Shown here in pieces: positions 21,311 to 21,404 of a stretch of 21,404 bases of DNA. The stretch comes from Clostridia bacterium (GTDB taxonomy: Bacteria > Bacillota > Clostridia > Oscillospirales > Acutalibacteraceae): NCBI GenBank assembly GCA_900752115.1, contig CAADUC010000030.1, forward strand, positions 1 to 21,404, given 5' to 3'. Numbering within the stretch: position 1 is the stretch's first letter; the number at the start of each line of letters is the position of its first letter. The translations under genes were made by a program, and so were the position numbers. Under the pieces are notes generated by a model. It was not told the DNA's origin, did no database searches, and worked only from the letters and a program-made list of their open reading frames with translations.

Positions 21311-21404
21311 GGAACCCACCAGCAAAGCTGGTGGTTCTTCAGATGCGGGCAAAGCCCTAAGATACTGGCCACGCCTAAAGGCGTTGGTACGGTCTGCCAC
21401 CTGC
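21311..21404 (-). mobile_element. Putative end of an IS200/IS605-type (TnpB) element with omega-RNA-like hairpins
   Basis: Three compact hairpins follow each other: CCACCAGC/GCTGGTGG (21316-21323 and 21327-21334, loop of three), GGGC/GCCC (21347-21350 and 21354-21357), and a CGCC/GGCG stem (72-75 and 80-83 of the 21300s) extended by CCA/TGG with one bulged T. Read on the minus strand the order, with the terminal CCACCAGC hairpin followed by GTTCC, resembles the conserved 3' end of TnpB elements, where the omega-RNA scaffold overlaps the element end. A tnpB gene would lie beyond 21404. No transposase is seen in the window, and the exact element boundary cannot be fixed. It could instead be a left end or a solo remnant. 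Confidence 0.55.

Overview
The window looks like the chromosome of an endospore-forming member of class Clostridia, plausibly the Oscillospirales/Ruminococcaceae-like group. The evidence is a near full-length SpoIVA, a SipL-type spore coat protein, a SpoVM-like micro-protein, an electron-bifurcating Nfn pair, and a housekeeping operon in the same order as the Bacillus subtilis yloC to thiN region. Taxonomy is inferred from gene content, not from a search.

Region 1 (about 1-1560, minus strand) is a small operon: a single-pass membrane protein that may be SpoIVFA-like, an M50 site-2 protease resembling SpoIVFB, a short coiled-coil protein, and the first codons of another gene running off the left edge. 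A tentative sigma-E-type promoter lies upstream. Region 2 (1518-3899, minus) is nfnA-nfnB, the NADH-dependent ferredoxin:NADP oxidoreductase, with a textbook sigma-A promoter and a strong terminator. Region 3 (about 3900-7601, plus) is a spore-envelope cluster: a cysteine-rich 48-residue two-helix membrane peptide, a 27-residue SpoVM-like peptide, a terminator, a sigma-E-type promoter, then sipL and spoIVA. SpoVM, SpoIVA and SipL are the parts that attach the coat basement layer to the forespore outer membrane, so the cluster makes functional sense. A bidirectional terminator separates it from the next block.

Region 4 (7617-21164, minus) is one long, tightly packed operon read from right to left: yicC, remA, gmk, rpoZ, priA, def, fmt, a YugP-type zinc peptidase, rsmB, rlmN, prpC, prkC, rsgA, thiN. 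Many junctions overlap or are separated by only a few bases. Compared with B. subtilis, coaBC (between rpoZ and priA) and rpe (between rsgA and thiN) are missing, and the yugP-like gene is inserted between fmt and rsmB. The operon has a good sigma-A promoter and a leader hairpin. It joins nucleotide supply, transcription, replication restart, Met-tRNA formylation and deformylation, rRNA modification, ribosome assembly and a Ser/Thr kinase-phosphatase pair.

Region 5 (21311-21404) is a set of three compact hairpins that resembles the end of an IS200/IS605-type TnpB element, including its possible omega-RNA scaffold on the minus strand. Its protein gene would lie beyond the right edge. No tRNA, rRNA, CRISPR array or prophage was seen. 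Several start codons were moved inward from the longest possible ORF on ribosome-binding-site and family-length grounds (spoIVFA-like, rsgA, rsmB, def, rpoZ).
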